NCBI GenBank assembly: GCA_903851385.1
Contig: CAINOC010000070.1
Location: forward strand, 1 to 36,522
DNA from: an uncultured Chlorobiaceae bacterium
GTDB lineage: Bacteria; Bacteroidota; Chlorobiia; Chlorobiales; Chlorobiaceae
DNA: 36,522 nt
Direction: 5' to 3'
The notes beneath the pieces were generated by a model. It saw only the letters and a program-made list of their open reading frames with translations. It was not told the origin of the DNA and did no database searches. The number at the start of each line of letters is the position of its first letter. Positions within the stretch are counted from its first letter, which is position 1. The translations under genes and the position numbers were made by a program. Shown here one piece after another: positions 35,388 through 36,522 of the stretch.

Positions 35388-35407
35388 CGCTATCTTATGT
35401 GATAGTT
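35388..35407 (+). promoter_or_regulatory. Small inverted repeat upstream of pstS
   Basis: CTATC (35390-35394) pairs with GATAG (35401-35405) across a 6-base loop, about 55 bases before the pstS start. It could be an operator or a chance hairpin. I searched for a Pho box (repeated CTGTCAT) and found only loose matches such as TTATCATACCTGTCGC, which is not enough to call one. Confidence 0.2.
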
Positions 35408-35460
35408 TGAAAGAGAGGAGATAGAATTAATAACTGAATCGAAAGTATATAACTGCTGCC

Positions 35461-36273
35461 ATGATAAAAAAATTGCTCTTGCTCGTTGTCCTTACCGTTT
35501 TTGCTGCTCTCGGAACCGTAGAGGCCGCGCCAAACTCTATTGTATTGGATGGCTCAACCACAGTCGGCCCTCTTGCAAAATCCTTCGCATCATATTTTAC
35601 CAAAAAATACGGAGTCCGTGTTACAGTCAGTGAATCCGGAAGCGGCAACGGAGCAAAAAGCCTCATTAACGGCTCATGCACTATTGCGGCAATGTCACGC
35701 GCGATGAAGCCGGAAGAGATAGCCGCAGCAAAGCAGAATGGAGTTAATCCTGTTGCTCAGGTTATTGCTCTCGACGGTCTTTCCATGGTTGTTCATCCCG
35801 GTAACCCTGTAACCTCACTCACCAAAGCCCAGATCAGCAGCATCTACCGTGGTGCCATCACCAACTGGAAAGAAGTTGGGGGACCAAATGTCCGTATTGT
35901 CGTCATACAACGCGAATCCAACAGCGGCACCCAGGAGTCATTCAAGGATTTGGTTGTAGGTAAAGGCTTACAGATTACAGGAAATGCCGAAACCCAGTCC
36001 AGTAATGGAGCGGTTAAGAGCAGAGTGGGCACAACTTTTTCCTCAATAGGCTTTCTCGGCCTTGGCTTTGTCGACCGTTCGGTAAAAGTCATTGCCGTCA
36101 ACGGTGTTCTGCCTAGCGTAAAAACGGTAAAAAACGGTACCTATCAGGTTTCCCGGCCTCTCTATTTTTATACAAACGGCCAACCTTCAGGTTCAGTCAA
36201 ACAGTTTATTAGCCTTCCTCAATCGTCCGACGGTAAAGCGATAATCACCGAACTTGGTTTTATAAACCGCTGA
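35461..36273 (+). CDS. pstS: Phosphate ABC transporter periplasmic binding protein PstS
   Basis: The 270-aa protein has an N-terminal signal peptide (MIKKLLLLVVLTVFAALG, cleavage after AEA) and the PstS-like pattern: LDGSTTVGPLAKSFASYF, SGSGNGAKSLINGSC, the AAMSRAMKP stretch, LSMVVHPGNPV, YRGAITNWKEVGG and RESNSGTQESF. Backbone and Ser/Thr/Arg residues of these stretches form the phosphate site in the family. It binds phosphate in the periplasm and gives it to PstCAB. The length is typical of the short PstS type. It has no clear Shine-Dalgarno site. It ends just before a strong terminator, so it may be expressed apart from the channel genes. Confidence 0.9.
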   Translation: MIKKLLLLVVLTVFAALGTVEAAPNSIVLDGSTTVGPLAKSFASYFTKKYGVRVTVSESGSGNGAKSLINGSCTIAAMSRAMKPEEIAAAKQNGVNPVAQVIALDGLSMVVHPGNPVTSLTKAQISSIYRGAITNWKEVGGPNVRIVVIQRESNSGTQESFKDLVVGKGLQITGNAETQSSNGAVKSRVGTTFSSIGFLGLGFVDRSVKVIAVNGVLPSVKTVKNGTYQVSRPLYFYTNGQPSGSVKQFISLPQSSDGKAIITELGFINR

Positions 36274-36307
36274 GCCCGTTGTTATTCTTTCATGACTTAA
36301 GTTTTAC

Positions 36308-36341
36308 AAAGCCGGTTAACCACAATTACCGGCTTTTTTGT
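36308..36341 (+). terminator. Rho-independent terminator after pstS
   Basis: AAAGCCGGT (36308-36316) pairs with ACCGGCTTT (36328-36336) over an 11-base loop, followed by a T-rich run. It stands 34 bases after the pstS stop codon. It is the clearest terminator in the window and suggests that pstS mRNA is at least partly separate from downstream genes. Confidence 0.85.
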
Positions 36342-36481
36342 TTTCTATTCCAAAAAATGGTCATAATTTTAGGTGCTGAATGTTTCAAACTTGTAACAAA
36401 TCGATCATTGGATGCTACGGTGAAAGCCAGTAGATTGGGGCATCAAAAAAAGCAATTTTGTTAAACTAACTATTGGACTCT
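36342..36481. other. Short non-coding stretch after the pstS terminator
   Basis: No supported gene lies here. A small plus-strand frame starting at 36279 spans the terminator and is rejected as coding. The stretch would hold the promoter of the gene that may begin at 36482, but no clear motif is visible. Confidence 0.35.
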
Positions 36482-36522
36482 ATGGCTGACGATAGCGTCG
36501 GGGGAAGCAACCGGACCAATGC
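36482..36522 (+). CDS. Possible start of the next CDS (partial)
   Basis: ATG at 36482 opens a frame that runs to the window edge: MADDSVGGSNRTN. It would fit the N-terminus of a pst permease gene, because pstC usually follows pstS, but 13 residues prove nothing and there is no good ribosome-binding site. Treat as a hint only. Confidence 0.25.
   Translation, partial: MADDSVGGSNRTN

Noticed and set aside
35340-35410. Pho box upstream of pstS
   Set aside because: Only loose matches to the CTGTCAT repeat and no second copy at the right spacing.
36279-36464. Plus-strand 61-codon frame after pstS
   Set aside because: It reads through the terminator hairpin and its protein has no coding character.
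1-36522. CRISPR arrays, tRNA or rRNA genes, integrase or attachment sites
   Set aside because: No regular spaced repeats, tRNA-like cloverleaf or rRNA-like stretch was seen on either strand, and no integrase gene is present; the only mobile element is the IS630 remnant.

Overview
The window looks like part of a green sulfur bacterium (Chlorobiota; Chlorobium/Pelodictyon-like). This rests on overall protein style, a Chlorobium-like PstS, and short dispersed repeats of a kind I associate with Chlorobi and Bacteroidetes genomes. It is an inference from memory and no search was run. No rRNA, tRNA or CRISPR array was seen.

Layout: (1) Positions 1-5954 hold plus-strand genes: a stand-alone A-T-TE nonribosomal peptide synthetase-like protein, a gene-poor gap with a remnant and a possible leader ORF, and two AT-rich glycosyltransferase genes (GT4 and GT61). 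(2) Positions 6012-34117 are a long minus-strand block. In transcription order it encodes a GAF/PAS histidine kinase, a REC-PAS-PAS histidine kinase, a REC-PAS-PP2C phosphatase, a WecG/TagA glycosyltransferase, an initiating sugar transferase, a STAS protein, a degenerate nucleotidyltransferase/hexapeptide/sugar-transferase fusion, a second STAS protein, an RsbW-like kinase, GT4, GT2, an acetyltransferase, Wza-like export protein, an ABC exporter, an AT-rich GT, an IS630 remnant, a Wzc-like chain-length protein, an acetyltransferase, a Wzy/ligase-like protein, VanZ-like protein, GT2, GT4, GT2 and two tandem GT25 genes. (3) Positions 34172-34617 are a repeat-bearing gap. (4) Positions 34618-36522 hold a minus-strand HAD phosphatase, plus-strand pstS with a good terminator, and perhaps the first codons of the next gene.

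How it works together: the minus block is an exopolysaccharide or capsule locus. The sugar transferase loads the first sugar onto undecaprenyl phosphate, WecG and the many GTs extend it, and acetyltransferases decorate it. The ABC protein probably flips lipid-linked units because no Wzx is present. The Wzy-like protein polymerises, and Wzc-like plus Wza-like proteins control length and export. Set among these genes, with 4-bp overlaps, is a complete partner-switching set (phosphatase, kinase, two STAS antagonists) and two sensor kinases, but no sigma factor. That is the most interesting feature: the locus seems to carry its own phospho-switch, possibly acting on the synthesis machinery itself.

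Other notable points are an IS630-type remnant inserted exactly at the start codon of the Wzc-like gene, the loss of the P-loop lysine in that protein, and a polysaccharide enzyme fusion whose two catalytic ends both look inactive.
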